DNA of 64,000 nucleotides from the NCBI GenBank assembly GCA_947623455.1, contig OX392542.1, forward strand, positions 14,205,625 through 14,269,624, in the 5' to 3' direction. Position numbers and translations under genes: made by a program. Source of the stretch: Mimachlamys varia. Its lineage: Eukaryota; Mollusca; Bivalvia; Pectinida; Pectinidae. Shown here piece by piece: positions 11,508 through 25,500 of the stretch; position 1 is the first letter of the stretch, and each line of letters opens with the position of its first letter. Under the pieces are notes generated by a model. The model searched no databases. It was not told where the DNA came from and saw nothing but the letters and a program-made list of their open reading frames with translations.

Positions 11508-12667
11508 CTTGACCTATGTTCAAGGTCACAGGTCAAATGTGTTAAAAATCTTTCAAGCAACTTCTCAGTAACTATAATGCCTAGGTGATGATACTATGCA
11601 TGTAGCATGATGGGATAGAGCTATCAAGTTTGTCAATGAATTACCTTGACCTACTTCCAAGGTCTCGGGGTCTAATATGTTAAAATGTTTAAGAAACCTC
11701 TTCTCAATAACTTAATTTATAAAGGCCCAGTGTACTGATATTTGGCCTTTAGCATGCTTGAAAGAAGGGCTCCTATTTTTGTTCAAATGAATGACCTTGA
11801 CCAGTGTTCAAGGTCACAGCGGTCAAATGTGTTAAAAATCTTCAAAGAACTTCTTCTCAATGACTTAAAGGCCCAGTGAACTGATATTTGGCTTGTACAA
11901 TGCTTGGATGAAGAGCTACCAAGTTTGTTCATATGATTGACCTTGACCTACTTTCAAGGTCACAGGGGTCAAATATATTAAAAAATTTCAAGTAACTTCT
12001 TCTCCATCACAGAAATGCCTAGAGTACCAATACTTGTCCTGCAGCATTCTGGGATTAAAGGCTACCAATTTTGTTCAAATGAATTACTTTGACCTATGTT
12101 CAAGGTCACAGGTCAAATGTGTTAAAAATCTTTCAAGCAACTTCTCAGTAACTATAATGCCTAGGTGATGATACTATGCATGTAGCATGATGGGATAGAG
12201 CTATCAAGTTTGTCAATGAATTACCTTGACCTACTTCCAAGGTCTCGGGGTCTAATATGTTAAAATGTTTAAGAAACCTCTTCTCAATAACTTAATTTAT
12301 AAAGGCCCAGTGTACTGATATTTGGCCTTTAGCATGCTTGAAAGAAGGGCTCCTATTTTTGTTCAAATGAATGACCTTGACCAGTGTTCAAGGTCACAGC
12401 GGTCAAATGTGTTAAAAATCTTCAAAGAACTTCTTCTCAATGACTTAAAGGCCCAGTGAACTGATATTTGGCTTGTACAATGCTTGGATGAAGAGCTACC
12501 AAGTTTGTTCATATGATTGACCTTGACCTACTTTCAAGGTCACAGGGGTCAAATATATTAAAAAATTTCAAGTAACTTCTTCTCCATCACAGAAATGCCT
12601 AGAGTACCAATACTTGTCCTGCAGCATTCTGGGATTAAAGGCTACCAATTTTGTTCAAATGAATTAC
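11508..12667. repeat. Recent 580-bp tandem duplication
   Basis: Bases about 11508-12087 and 12088-12667 are essentially identical (offset 580; for example CTAGGTGATGATACTATGCA at 11581 and 12161). The copies span about three 180-bp units. The lack of divergence suggests a very recent event or an assembly duplication. Confidence 0.9.
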
Positions 12668-12919
12668 CTTGATTTGCTTTCAAGGTCATAGGGGTCAAAT
12701 GTCTTAAAATGTTTCAAACACTTCTTCTCAGTAACTAAAGGTCCCAGGATAAGGCTATTTTGCTGGAATTAGTATCACTATGCCGCGATGAAGGAATAAC
12801 AAGTTTGTTTATCGACCCTCTTAGTTAACAGGGGTCAAATATGGTAATATCTTTAAACAATTACCAACAAAAAATTATATAGATTTGATAGATGACTGTT
12901 AAATATGATTTAACTTTAG

Positions 12920-13190
12920 TAATACTGTAAAAGTCAATATTTCCCGCGTTGAATTTTTTCCTTTGTCAGCCTCCAAACTATTTGTGACGTGGAAATATTT
13001 GCGCTGCAATCATGCTGTTTTTCAGTGTGTACTATAATCCTATTATTCGCTGTAGCTATTCACTGAGTTTAAGTAGTGTTAAATATGTTCGTGTGTGGAT
13101 ATATTCATGGTAATTTAACAACAGAAAAATAAGCAAAAATTTCCACACCGCAAAAAATTTCACTTATGCTGTAAACTGTGCATTTAAAAA
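12920..13190. mobile_element. MITE-like repeat, copy 1
   Basis: Blocks such as TATGTTCG.GTGTGGATATATTCA and AAAATTTCC.CACC.CAAAAAATT recur in the same order and orientation at about 44785-45000, showing a dispersed repeat. The ends are not sharply defined. Confidence 0.55.
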
Positions 13191-13525
13191 AGTATAAATA
13201 TTGTCCCTTTGAAACAATACATGAGATGTAATTGGCATCAGAGGTTATTAATTGACTGAAATCTTCAGAGATTGTTTCTATACACTGGCTTTTGTACTAA
13301 AAACTTTTTACAGTACTGTGTATAAATGTACATGTGTATCCTTGCACTCAATTTGTTTAGCAATCATAAGTATGTTTTCAATACGTAAGTTTTATTCTGG
13401 CTTATTGCTGACCATTATAATGAGGTATAATAAATTGTAGTGCTGTGCAATGTACCTAAGATACGGAGTAACATTTATATGATGGCTTTGTTTTACAGCT
13501 TTACATATAATATACCAGAACAAGG

Positions 13526-16500
13526 ATGGTTTCCCCAGAAGATGAGGAAAATGAAAAAGGACTCCAAGCAAATGATGTTCTGTACAAAATCACAACATTT
13601 ATGGACAGATACATGCGTGAGGCTAAGGTAGGTATTATGAACCAGATTCCCCGAAAAATGATAATGTTTTTCTTATTATAAATAGGGGTGTAACAATGCA
13701 TTGAACTATATATATCAATGCATCGCAATAGTGTACCACCCAATAATTTCTATAGTAAATTTAATGTGGCAATGCAATTGATATGGCAATAGTATCGATC
13801 ATTTTATCAATAATATTTGATAATCTAATTATGATGATCATTAAACAAATAATCACAAAGAAGTTTTAATGCTGTTGGTTAATATGAAGCACTTTATTGA
13901 ATATTATAAGAATAAATTTTGATTACTCATTATGCAAACTTAAATGGACTAAAAAGATAAATATTATGGTATCAATTTAGTAAACGAAGGTTTCAATGTG
14001 TCATTTTTCGTACAATATTTTTGGTATCAATGACTATCGCATTAGTATCAAAATTGTTTGTCAGTATCACAATACATACATGTACATTGTTTTCTAATCA
14101 TGCACTGGTTGCTGAAAAGTATTACAATGTAGTTTTATACATAGCTTGAATAAGTGGGTGACAGACTCTTCTGTTGGATTTTTTAGTCCCCGAGATTTGT
14201 CGGAGCCTCCATAGCCCGACTTATCTCATTTTAGTAGTGGCACGGTACATAATATACACATTTTCGTAGTACACGATTTGAAATTATACAGAACTAGTTA
14301 AATTTAATTTCTAAATTCATAAATGAAAGGGATTTTACGCACCTGACCCTTCCGCTTCTACATTAGTATAGAAATTTTGCATCCCCACCATTTGTCCCTA
14401 AGTATCACTGAAGAGTCCTAGGAGAATGAAACAGCTTTATGATGCAGTTTAATTCATTTTCTCGGCATACTGTATATACAACTAAATTTAAAAGGTGCAG
14501 CATGTGTGTGTTTTACGTCATCTTCAACTATACATGTTGGTAAGTAATAAAATAAAATCATCTCAGGATGAACGTAAGGCAGGAGGCACAGGTGATTATG
14601 AGCACCGGATTTGTAACATACAGCTATTTGCCAAATCAACTCTGTATTCAGGAACTACTGAAGGCATTGGTACATTATCCGTGAGTTTATTATCCTAAAT
14701 AATCAGATAATTCAATAATATAATATTGTTCAATGTATGTAAGGCCAATTCATGGTGGTTTGGGAAGGTGCATTGATACACAGAGAAGAACCTACGGATT
14801 TCCAGGCGGGACAAGATTACTCGGAGGGTGGAATAATGTAATGTCCAGCTAGGTATATGACAGGGAAATACTGCCTAACTGGCGAGTTAGCTTTTCCAGC
14901 CATGCGGTATAACCCGGGGACCCGTTCACGGTAGTTAAGCAACAATGAGCGTGGTCAGTAGTTGCATGGGTGACCGCCTGCACATTACACAGCTTTCTCC
15001 TTCCTAATGTCTCCCTTGACTATACCTCACTTTTGGTCTTAAGGTAAACATTCGCCCCTTTGCGAAAAGCGTTGGGATCAGTCCCATGGCCGAGACGTAT
15101 CAAGGTCTTTAATAATGGTACAATGTATTCGCTTCTCCCTGCTTTATGCTCAGTATTATGTGAGTGGAACGACTGGTTCACCCGTTGTCAGTATAATGTG
15201 AGTGAGGTGTTCTTTTGGGGGCTTTTGTCAGTATACTACAGTGTGGTAGCACTTTAAATCGGCAAAAGATCCAAGGAGGCTTACACGAACATACCGAAGC
15301 CCAAAATACACATGCATTCAACACACACACACACACACACACATCAAACAAAAACTGGGAGGGCGTCCTTAAATGACCCTAGCTGTTAATAGGACGTAAA
15401 AAATCAAATCAAATTCAAGTTTTCTTTGCACTTATGTAGTGTCCTGCGAAAGTTTACAATTTAGTTTATTCGAATGTCTGATACTATCCCCATCACCTCT
15501 ACCCCCGCCTTCCTTTACGCTCCCCCCTTTAAACATTTTTTTGCCAATCATCTTTATGTTGTACCACTGCCATCCTACTGCCGATGTCAATGATAAGGGA
15601 ACGAATTGATATAAATACTTTGTACTTGTTTTCAAATCCTTAATGTTTATGTATGTATTGACTGTTTATTTGCCATTTATTGAATAAATCCTGGTTAAAA
15701 TAATACATTGTAAAATTTCTATCAGAAATTGATTTAAACATTGTTTATACAAACTTTCACCTGCACGCATCTAGTCGTGACCTAGACTCGTTTTATAACA
15801 CTGCAATTATAAATGGCGGGGAATGTGTAACCTGTTTTGCTTCAGTGCTTGATCAACACTGGTTATGAAACGAAATTCACTGAAACGTAAACTATCAAAA
15901 AAATATCACGTTTTTGACATAGACTACAGTCATTATAACACGACAGGTAAGGGGTAATCATCTTTACAGTTGTTAGTGTGGTAAATTAGAGTCAAAATAA
16001 TCTATATAATCAGTAATCTAGCAAGGATATCGATCAACTGTATAATTATATTGATTAATTTGTTTTAGTTCAAGTGGAATGAGATAAGTCGGGTTAAATT
16101 TGATAATCAGGAGTGCACAAGTTCACCACAATATTGATTGTACCGATTGTAATAAGGAGTACACATGTTCTAAGATTAATCACAATAATGATGTGTGGAA
16201 ATGGATTTCATGTTTTAAGTTTCAATGTTTCCACCACAAAGAATGCTTTGTTGAGGATGACGCAGCAGTGTTTTCCATGTCATCCAATGCAGAGCTGCAA
16301 GACTCTCATTCAACAAATGGTTGGCTGTATTCCATAATGCGTTTGTTGATTTTTCCCGAATCTGAATGTAAATATATATGTAAATGAAAGACCCGCACTC
16401 CTTATTGAGTTACCAGACATACAGTACATGTAAACTTATATTACATATGCAATTTTCTCTCATTTCTAAGTGTGTAATACTGGTCTGTCTAGGGCAATAC

Positions 16501-19500
16501 ATCTATGATTGTTGTGGTTGTATTACACACTTACCCATGCGATACAATCACAATGTGACGTCACAACGGATCAACAATGACGTGACTTGACGAGTACGAT
16601 AAAAGCTGATGCCGAAAAGGGAAAAAGTCGACTTGATGAAATTAAAACCTTTCACAACATTTTAACATTAGAAAGCTGAGATGAATTTTTCAAAATTTTG
16701 TTTGCAAATATGGGGTATGTTTAATCTCGCTGACTCATTCATAGCTCAAGGAAAAAGGTGCTATTTTCAAAATGGTAGTTGAAATGAAAGAAAAATACTC
16801 TTTCATGAGCAAAGGTGTAAGAAATTCCATCTTCGGGATTTTCAAATTTGGCAAAGCCCTTGTCAGCAAAGCCTCAGGTTTTACCAGATTTGGAAACCCC
16901 TCGGGTGGAATTTCCCTATCTTACACCCCTGGTTATGAAAGAGTCTTATAATAAATGATTGTATTATACATAATTTGATTTGTAATTACAATGTACTATG
17001 TAATGAAGTAATTCTGACTGCAATACTATCACAATGGTGCTCAATAGTCACCCCTAATTATAAAGTTTCTATAATCATCACAATTTTAGTTTTATTACAA
17101 ATGTTAAGCTACAAATGTTTTAAAAAGAGCAACAGATTTCATACTCAAGGTGGATTCATGATAATTTTGTGACAGATCATAGTGCATTGATTAGGTTGCC
17201 TTACAAGCATGAGCTTAGATAATAGGGAATTTCTCTTTAGCTCAGTGTTAGAGCATCAGACTCCTGGAGACAGCCAAGGGTCGCGAGCCCCAGCGACGGC
17301 ACTATCTTTATCAGTTCTCATTGTCCTGCTACAAACTAGTGTTTCTGACCTTTCCCGTTCATATAAATGACAAGACCTTTAACTCTTTCCTGACACCAAC
17401 TTGAAAATGTGTTAAAATGCTTGGTTATAGTCCCGTAATAGCAAAGTCACACCCTAAGAGTCATGATGTTTGGCTTGCAATATAATATACTAGGATGAAA
17501 GGCTGAATCAACAACGTTGAATTAATGAACTTCTGTTCAATTTTAAAATTTCTAAAAATGAACTGCAATAAATCTTCAAAGGTCCAATATACGTAACTTC
17601 AGGAAATTTTTTGTGGTTCTGAACAATTCTGAAACAATTCAGTTGATAACCATGCAAAAATAAGCCTAAAAAGAAGTAAACTTGAGCGGTAACTAACAAG
17701 AGACTCTTCACAGAAAAATCCAAAGAATTGAAAATAATTCAGGTGGGGCTCACTTCAACAACAAGTCGAAGTTAGAAGACAGTTCAAAATGGACGCTAGT
17801 TTACAAATATCGAGTTGCAACTGCTGCTGTACAGGTAACCAGGTAAGAATTAATCTTGAATATTGCTGACAAGCAGCAGTTAATCTTAACTAAATCTATA
17901 AATATAAAAAGTTCTTAGGCTTGATTTTCGCTTTTAAGTTTTGCCGAAAATTACGTATATTTGGCCTTTAAAACAAGTTTCTTTTCATAAGGATGTTGTC
18001 TAGGTTGGTAATGTTTTGGCAGTGGACTACTGGGTTGATGAGTTAAAAAATAATGTTCAAATGAATGACCTTGATAGCCTTTCAAGATTATAGGTATAAA
18101 AAAGTACATATATGTGGCAATGCCATTGCTATTTGTATTACCTAGAGTAACATTGGGGTGGGGAGGGGATGTTGTCGATGAAGCAGAAGATGCTTACCCT
18201 TCCAGAGCACCTGGTCTTATTAAATCTTTCTTTTGTACATTTTTGTCCCTTGTTTAATCAATTTTCAGTTCTGATTACAGTGTTGTTGAAGCTTCAGTAT
18301 TCTGTGATTTTTTTTTGTGGAATTAGCTTTATTAGCCTACCATCAACAGATCACCCTGCATCCGTGGTCCGTCCGTCGTCCGTCCTTAAACAATTTTTAT
18401 TACCGTCATATCTTGGCAAGGAAAAGATGGATCTTTCTCAAATTTTTTATGCAGGCCCCCCGTTGGTCCTTAGTTGTGCTGTATTGATTTTTGGACGGAT
18501 CGAAAAAACTAAATGAATGACAAGTGGCCATCTTTGATTTTGACAATAAAATTTTGCTACCATTGTATCTTGGGAAGTATTGGGTGGATCTTTCCCAAGT
18601 TTCATATCCTGGTTCCCCATGGTGCCTAGTTGTGCTGTATTGATATTGGGACTGACCAGAAAAAAAAATAAATGACAAGCAGCCAGCTTGGATTTTGACA
18701 ATGAATTTGTGCTGTTATTCTTGAGAAATGCTGCATGGATCTTTCCCAAATTCCATATGAAGGTTTCTCTTGTTAAGAAATATAAGATGGACTTGGAATT
18801 TGGAACAGATCAGAAAAACAAAACTCCTGACAAGAGACCTTCTTTCAACTATTATTAATTTTCAAGAGGAATCCATAGAACTAAGATTGAATACATGAAT
18901 GAAAGTTAAAATAAGAAGGGAAAAGATCCATCTTTCTAAGACTGAATGAAAAATCATCGATGGTGGGTGCTAATTTAAGATTCCTCTTGGATATCTTGTT
19001 TACTTAGCTATCAAATTACTTCAAATTTAAAAGTTGTGAGGTGGATAATTTTTTTTCCAGCAACATGTAGTTACCAAAGGCTATTTTACCAGATATTGAT
19101 AATCTGCTGTTTTGCTGACAACACGACTTTAGGACATGCTATTAATTAGTCTGTACAGCTGTTCTAGATTGACCTCCCTCAGAGACTGATATATATACGT
19201 AGATATTGGAAAAGATAATTAAATCAGTTTTAAAGACTGGAGTCTTTTTCCCCCAGAATTAATGCAATTGTTTACACGCAACAGAGTAATAGATCAATAT
19301 TGATATCATTACTCTGAATAAGTACAATAAAGAAATTGACAAAATATGACTATGAGTGTACTTACAAAAATACTTAGTACCCAGGGCTCATGTTTAGATA
19401 TTAGAACACTATGATGTTTTAACTATTGGTTTCAGTGTAGCATGCTGGTATGAAGGGCCACCGAGTTTGTTCAAATGAATAACCTTGACTACGTAAATTT

Positions 19501-22500
19501 GAATGTTATATTATGGTCAAATATGTTAAAATCTTCAAATAAAAACTTCTGGATAGCCAAAAAGCTCAATAACCGAACGGCCCAGGACACTCATATTTTG
19601 GCCTTTAGCATGCTGGGATGGAGAGCTAATAAGTATGTTTAAAAAATGACCTTGACCCTCTTTCAAGGTCACGCTGGTCAAAAATGTTATTATCTTCAAA
19701 CAACGTTTTCTCAAGAGCAATAACTAAAAGGCCCACAGGTACTCGTATTGAATTTGGCCCGTAGCTTGTTTTTTCACAGTAATTGAAAGGCACAGGGTAC
19801 TGATTTTTGACCACTATCATGTTGACGACCAAGGTTGTTCAAATGAATCACCTTGACACACTTTTAATGTCATACTGGTAAAATATGTTGAAACCTTCAA
19901 ATAATTTCTATTTTGTAACTGAAAAGCCCATGAGTACTCAAATTTGGCCTGTAGCATTGCTGGGATGGAGGGCTATTAAGTTTGTTCAAATGAATGATCA
20001 TGGTGACTACATTCAAGGTCACAGTACTAAAGGTCAAATGTGTTAAGTATTGAAAGCAAATTTTTCTCAATAATTGAAAGGCCTAGAGTACTGATATTTG
20101 ACCACTAGCATGTTTAAGAATGAAGGACGGCCATTCAGTTTGTTCAAATGCACAAATGACCAACTTTCAAAGGCATACTGATAAAATATCTTAAAACCAT
20201 CAAATAATTAACTAAGCTTCTCATTAACCAAAAGGTTAAGAGTACTCATATTGGGCCTGTAGCATGTTTTTTCCCAGTAACTTATAAAAGGCACAGGGTA
20301 TATACTGCCATTTTGCTGGTAGGATGTGTGAATAAAGGGGCTACCAATTTATTTGAAATGAATGATCTTGATCCGCTTACAAGGTCACACAACTTTACAA
20401 TAACCAGCAAAAATTATATAGGTCGATCTTTATAGGCAGATGACTGTTAAAGCCCTTTGGGCCTCTTGTTACAAAAGTGCATGATCCAATTTAAGTTCTA
20501 ATCTGATATGAGTCCTGCCTCTTTATACGCAATGTGTCAGTTCACAAGTGGAATTGAAATTGTAAAAATACCAATAATGAGGAAATGTCCTCTCTGCACT
20601 TTTTCTTTGAAAAATATCTTCTGAATATAAAAACAAATCTGAGATTATGATATTGATCGGTATGATCATGGTGTTTGTCTAAATGAGTGACCATGATGAA
20701 TGACCTTGATCAATGGTCTTGATGCACTTAAAGGGTTACATTAATGTCAGTGAAAACCTTTGAATGATCTTTCTAAGATTACCCTTAAATACAAAGGTAT
20801 ATCAACAAATAGGGTGTGGATATTTTACAGTTTGCATTCAGTGGTGAGAAACCGTCAAGTTGTTTTTTACATCCTATATGTATACGTAGCTCACCTGGTT
20901 CAAAGGACCAGTGAACTTATGCCATACCATGGCGTCCGGTCTGTCAACTTATGACAACTCATCAATGTTTCTGTGGTTTTTTCCTAAATTTGGTCTGAAT
21001 ATGCTTGGATCAGGGAGAACAAATTTTGTATAAACCGTGATCGAGTAACAGGCCCCTTGGGCCTGAGGGGTTGGGCCCTGAGAAATTTAACAAATTCTTA
21101 TAAAATCATCCTTTTTCCGTAAATGATAATAATAATAATATACAACATTTGATATAGCGCCCTATCTAGATAACATAAGCCACTCTAAAGCGCTTTAAAG
21201 TACATAGATATACAATTCTCATACAATCAATACAATTAACACATACAGTTCTATTCTATCATATACAATTCTGAGGAGTTCGCAAGAGCTGCCTTATCAG
21301 GCGCTAACTACATGTCCTATACCACCTGGCTAATATCTCCATATATGTATGTATGTATGTGTGTGTGCTGGAAATTAATTGTGTTCTGTTTGTAGTGGGA
21401 TCGTGTTTCCAACGGCATCTTTTAGAGTGCCACCTCACTTGAATGCTACAGCACAGATACTACAACACCACTCCAAGACCATTTTATACTCCACCTGGGT
21501 TGTTGGAGTTGTGTGGGCAGGAGAAAAACACTTTCTCTGAATGTTCCATGCGTATGACGATGAAATGATTTGTTCCATACTTGGTTTAAAACATGTATGG
21601 ATGAAGGCCAACCAGTTTTGTTTAAACAATGAATCTGCTGGAGGTGACCATTCAATATGTTATTACGTTATTAGACTTTGACCATGTTTTAAGGTTGTAG
21701 ATGTGAGATTTGCTTTGTTTGTAACTTTGATGGCGTCACCATGGCAACTGTAACAGGGCCTCAGGTAGATATAATATACAGTCCTGTTCTAGATCAACCT
21801 CCCTGAGAGACTTACACTGTCGTGAACTCTATCAACAAGATTAATTAAATTAATCAGGAACACTTGTTATTTTACATTATAAGCTAAAATATTTTTTTTA
21901 AGTCCCAACAAAGCTTTTTTTTATTTCCGTAAGTTCCATTTTAGTTCAACTTGCAATTCTATGGTTATTGAAGGTTTGATGTACTGCTTTACAGTCTGTT
22001 TGAGTACAAATGTGTCATTCAAATAAAACATCTAGCTTATGTAGGGGATAGACTAGCTAACAGTATATGTTTGCCTGGATAAAACATACATGAGTGAATG
22101 ATAGTGCAATACAATACATTTTATCATCTAAACATACATTAGCATTACATAATCCATACCTGTTTTACAGATTTGTTTGCACCGACTCTGAGAATCTATA
22201 ATTCACTTTCATTTAAATTGACAAATAAAGTATTAGTTCACATCAGAAATAAAGTAATCTTCAAGTTAGTTTATACAATTACATGTACTGTATATGTTTA
22301 ACAAAATACATGATACCCTTGATCATGAGTAGCTTTATAATATTGCTGTATTACATGCATGGTTTAAAATGAATAGGCCCAAGATAACAATCAATTTCTC
22401 TATATTGGCTAACAACCAAACATAAACAGGTGTAGCTCCTTCCCTTTATCTCAATCAGACTTGTTAGGCTAATTAGAAAAAAATGTGTGTTTCACATATC

Positions 22501-25500
22501 CCAACCTGTGTCTTTGTTTGGACTGCTAAACCTAAATTATCAATTAGCCAGAACAAATTCACATGTACAGGCATTCATCAAAAAGTACTCTCTTCCTGTT
22601 CTGGTAGTCCGTCCATATAGCAAATATCCTTATTGATTTATGTATGAACTCCTATGACCCTATGACATATGAAGCCACTAATAGAGGTTAACGGCCTTTC
22701 TTCTATGGGATATGACTTTGTTGATTGTACCTTTTAAAAATATCTTGCCATATAAGACCTCTCGCTTTGGTGAATCTATAGCGTGTTCCATTTATCGGAA
22801 CGTTCCAGATGTGCCAACTTGGAACTGGTCTGTTAAATGGAACAGAACGTGCCGATTTCCGTTCCTGCGGGTGAAAATCTAATAATGGAAAAGGAAAAGG
22901 AAACAACTTTTCTGGAAATAACCAAAACGATTCTGTCATACTATGATGCCACGAGAGGTTGTTCATGATATATTTTACTCATAAAATGCACTTTAACTGG
23001 TTACAGTTAGGTCTGTTTACAATTTATTGAATATTTGAAACGAAAACCTTTCACTGGCCGCCATATTGGATCCAACTTGGAACCCTCAAATGGAACAACC
23101 GGAACATTCCGCTAAATAGAACACGCTATAAGTAATGTGTGGAAATGCATTGTAAAATTTAGAATTACCTAAGTGTAATACAACATGTATGTCACAGAAA
23201 TATTTAAAATCAAAATAAAATAATTTGCCTTTTCCTCCACCAGGGTTTGCACTGGGTGTTTTATAAATGGGATCCTTTTCTAAATAAATGGGGTCCTTCT
23301 TCATACCTAGTTTATATGGGAATCTTGAAAATTAGTTGGGTCCTTTTCAATTTCTATGCTTGAAAAATATATACAGGTAGGGACAGCTTCAACGCAAACC
23401 CTGCTCCACCCTATTTGTTCAGGCATTGATACCTGAAACAAACAATTTTCTATTTTTTTTTGCATTTAAGTAATATAAATAAATAAGTATATATATCCCA
23501 GTAAATAATTTCCAAATTCTACATCCATTCACTTGATCCTTTAGTTTATAAAGCAATTATTAAAGCTAATTTTTTTTTACAATCAGTTATAATCATATTT
23601 CAGGAATCAAAGACCCAGCCTTAAAATTAGAAGAAATCTCTGATTACCTGGTGATTTTCTTTAAATGTTGTTTTTTTATTTACACAGTGGTTGGCCTATG
23701 GTGTTGGAACGGTTGGTCTGGTACTTGTGTTACGAGGTGTACATGCTGTAAGTGTTGACTTAGAGTATCCTGTTACTTACTTCTTACTCTTTACATCTAT
23801 AAACTTTTTTGTTCACCACAACTGGTGAACATGTCACATGATACTGGTGAACATGTCACATGATACTGGTGAACATGTCAGCTGACCAGATTGTGTCCAA
23901 CTACATCTGATATGGCCATTGGTGACCACTTGGTGACAATTAATATCAATTTTTATCTGGTTATTGTTCAGCATATATTCAGCAACATTACCGAATACAA
24001 ATATTGTAAAATCACATCTAAAGTGAAAATTTCAGAAAGGACTGTTTAATGTAATGTTTTGGATATCTCAGTGTAATGCTAGAGAAAGTTAGTTGTTACA
24101 TGATAGCTAATGTTTTGGATATCTCAGTGTAATGCTAGAGAAAGTTAGTTGTTACATGATAGCTAATGTTTTGGATATCTCAGTGTAATGCTAGAGAAAC
24201 CACATGCCAGTAATGTACATAATGTTGTGGATATCTCAGTGTAACGCTAGAGAAACCACATGACAGTAATGTACATACTATTTTGGATATCTCAGTGTAA
24301 TGCTAGAAAAACCACATGACAGTAATGTACATAATGTTGTGGATATCTCAGTGTAATGCTAGAGAAAGTTAGTTGTTACATGATAGCTAATGTTTTGGAT
24401 ATCTCAGTGTAAAGCTAGAGAAACCACATGCCAGTAATGTACATAATGTTGTGGATATCTCAGTGTAACGCTAGAGAAACCACATGACAGTAATGTACAT
24501 TACTATTTTGGATATCTCAGTGTAATGCTAGAGAAACCACATGACAGTTATGTACATAATGTTTTTTACAAGCAAAGCAATACAAATTGTTTAATCCCAT
24601 GTTGTAAATTCTAAATTTCACAAAACAATTAAATTTAATACTTTAACTTATAAGTTTTCTTTTACTGATGTTATTTATAAATGAATATTGCTTAAGTATT
24701 TATCAATCAATCAAATTATAATATGTCTACATTTTTCAGACAGATGTGTTCTCTGCAGCAAAAGATATTCCAAAACATTTTATAAAGAACGGTGTTCGTC
24801 TGAGAGGGCGTGTAACATCTGTGGAGGTTGACGGTACCCTGCTAGTTAATCATCAGCCCCTGTTGACAATCAAACCAAAGTGGCTTCAACGCTTTTATAG
24901 TAAGTTTGGTACCTAAATAGTATGTACATGTAGGCATGGTGGTAGTGGTACTCTACTCTGCTTGTTCCAGTCTATTCAGCTGTAAATGAGTACGTGGTTT
25001 GGCAATGCTAAAAATTGTAGAATGCTAGCTGTGAGCGCCGAAATGGTAGCACCGGTTATATGCTCCCCAGGGAGTTGAGAATGATATTGGCTGGTTGCTA
25101 AATAGTCCCTATAACCATGGAAAATAATTTATGAACCGCTTTGAGACAACATATTGGTTGTGATAAAGCGGTATATAAGAACCTTGAATTATTATTACAT
25201 GTGTTATTATTATAAGAAAATTGGACTTCATTTTATTGCTCTAATAGCTATATTTTTCACACTGATTACAATCAATTTTATTTTTCAGAAACAAAATCAC
25301 TTCCAGTAGAGCTTGCATACATATCTCTGTCCCCCTTAGGGCAACAGTGGATAGGGCAGAACGTTGTGGGGAAAAAAGTGCTGTTTTTGCCCCTGGAGAT
25401 TCATGAAAGGTCCCACCCGTGGCAAGATTCACTACTGGCAGCTGTTTATTTACCAAAGGTAATGGTAATGAGTGATACGTTCATGTAGGAATAAATACAA

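Larger units (their letters stand above)
7328..12860. repeat. Diverged tandem array of ~180-bp units (gaccttgacc family)
   Basis: Units of roughly 180 bp recur with the order: CCAGGGTACTGATATTTGG, CCTGTAGCATGCTGGGAT, AAGGGCTACCAAGTTTGTTC, AAATGAATGACCTTGACC, TTTCAAGGTCACAGGGGTC, AAATGTGTTAAAAATC, CTTCTCAATAACC. Head-type sequence (TAGGTCATCTGACCCAAAGG) occurs near 8872 and 10697, with a variant at about 7331. I know this as a widespread bivalve repeat. The array is interrupted by non-repeat modules and holds recent duplications listed separately. Related pieces occur at 19420-20475 and 61150-61330. Short minus-strand frames within it are repeat by-products. Confidence 0.9.

Noticed and set aside
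7328..12860. CRISPR-like array of regular repeats
   Set aside because: The repeats are long, diverged and contiguous without unique spacers, and the DNA is eukaryotic.
14893..14990. Functional 5S rRNA gene
   Set aside because: The 5' part is missing or diverged and many helix positions are changed; the match fits a SINE head only.
16100..16387. Cys-rich 95-codon frame in C3orf33 intron 1
   Set aside because: It overlaps a second frame of similar length in repeat-like DNA, and the Cys/His spacing fits no zinc-finger pattern. Likely chance.
17235..17300. Possible tRNA gene
   Set aside because: The A-box is good but the stems do not close, and the flanks repeat at 26486. It is a SINE head.
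22703..23304. Two minus-strand frames near the TATAGCG element
   Set aside because: They fall inside or across the ends of a MITE; no conserved motif.
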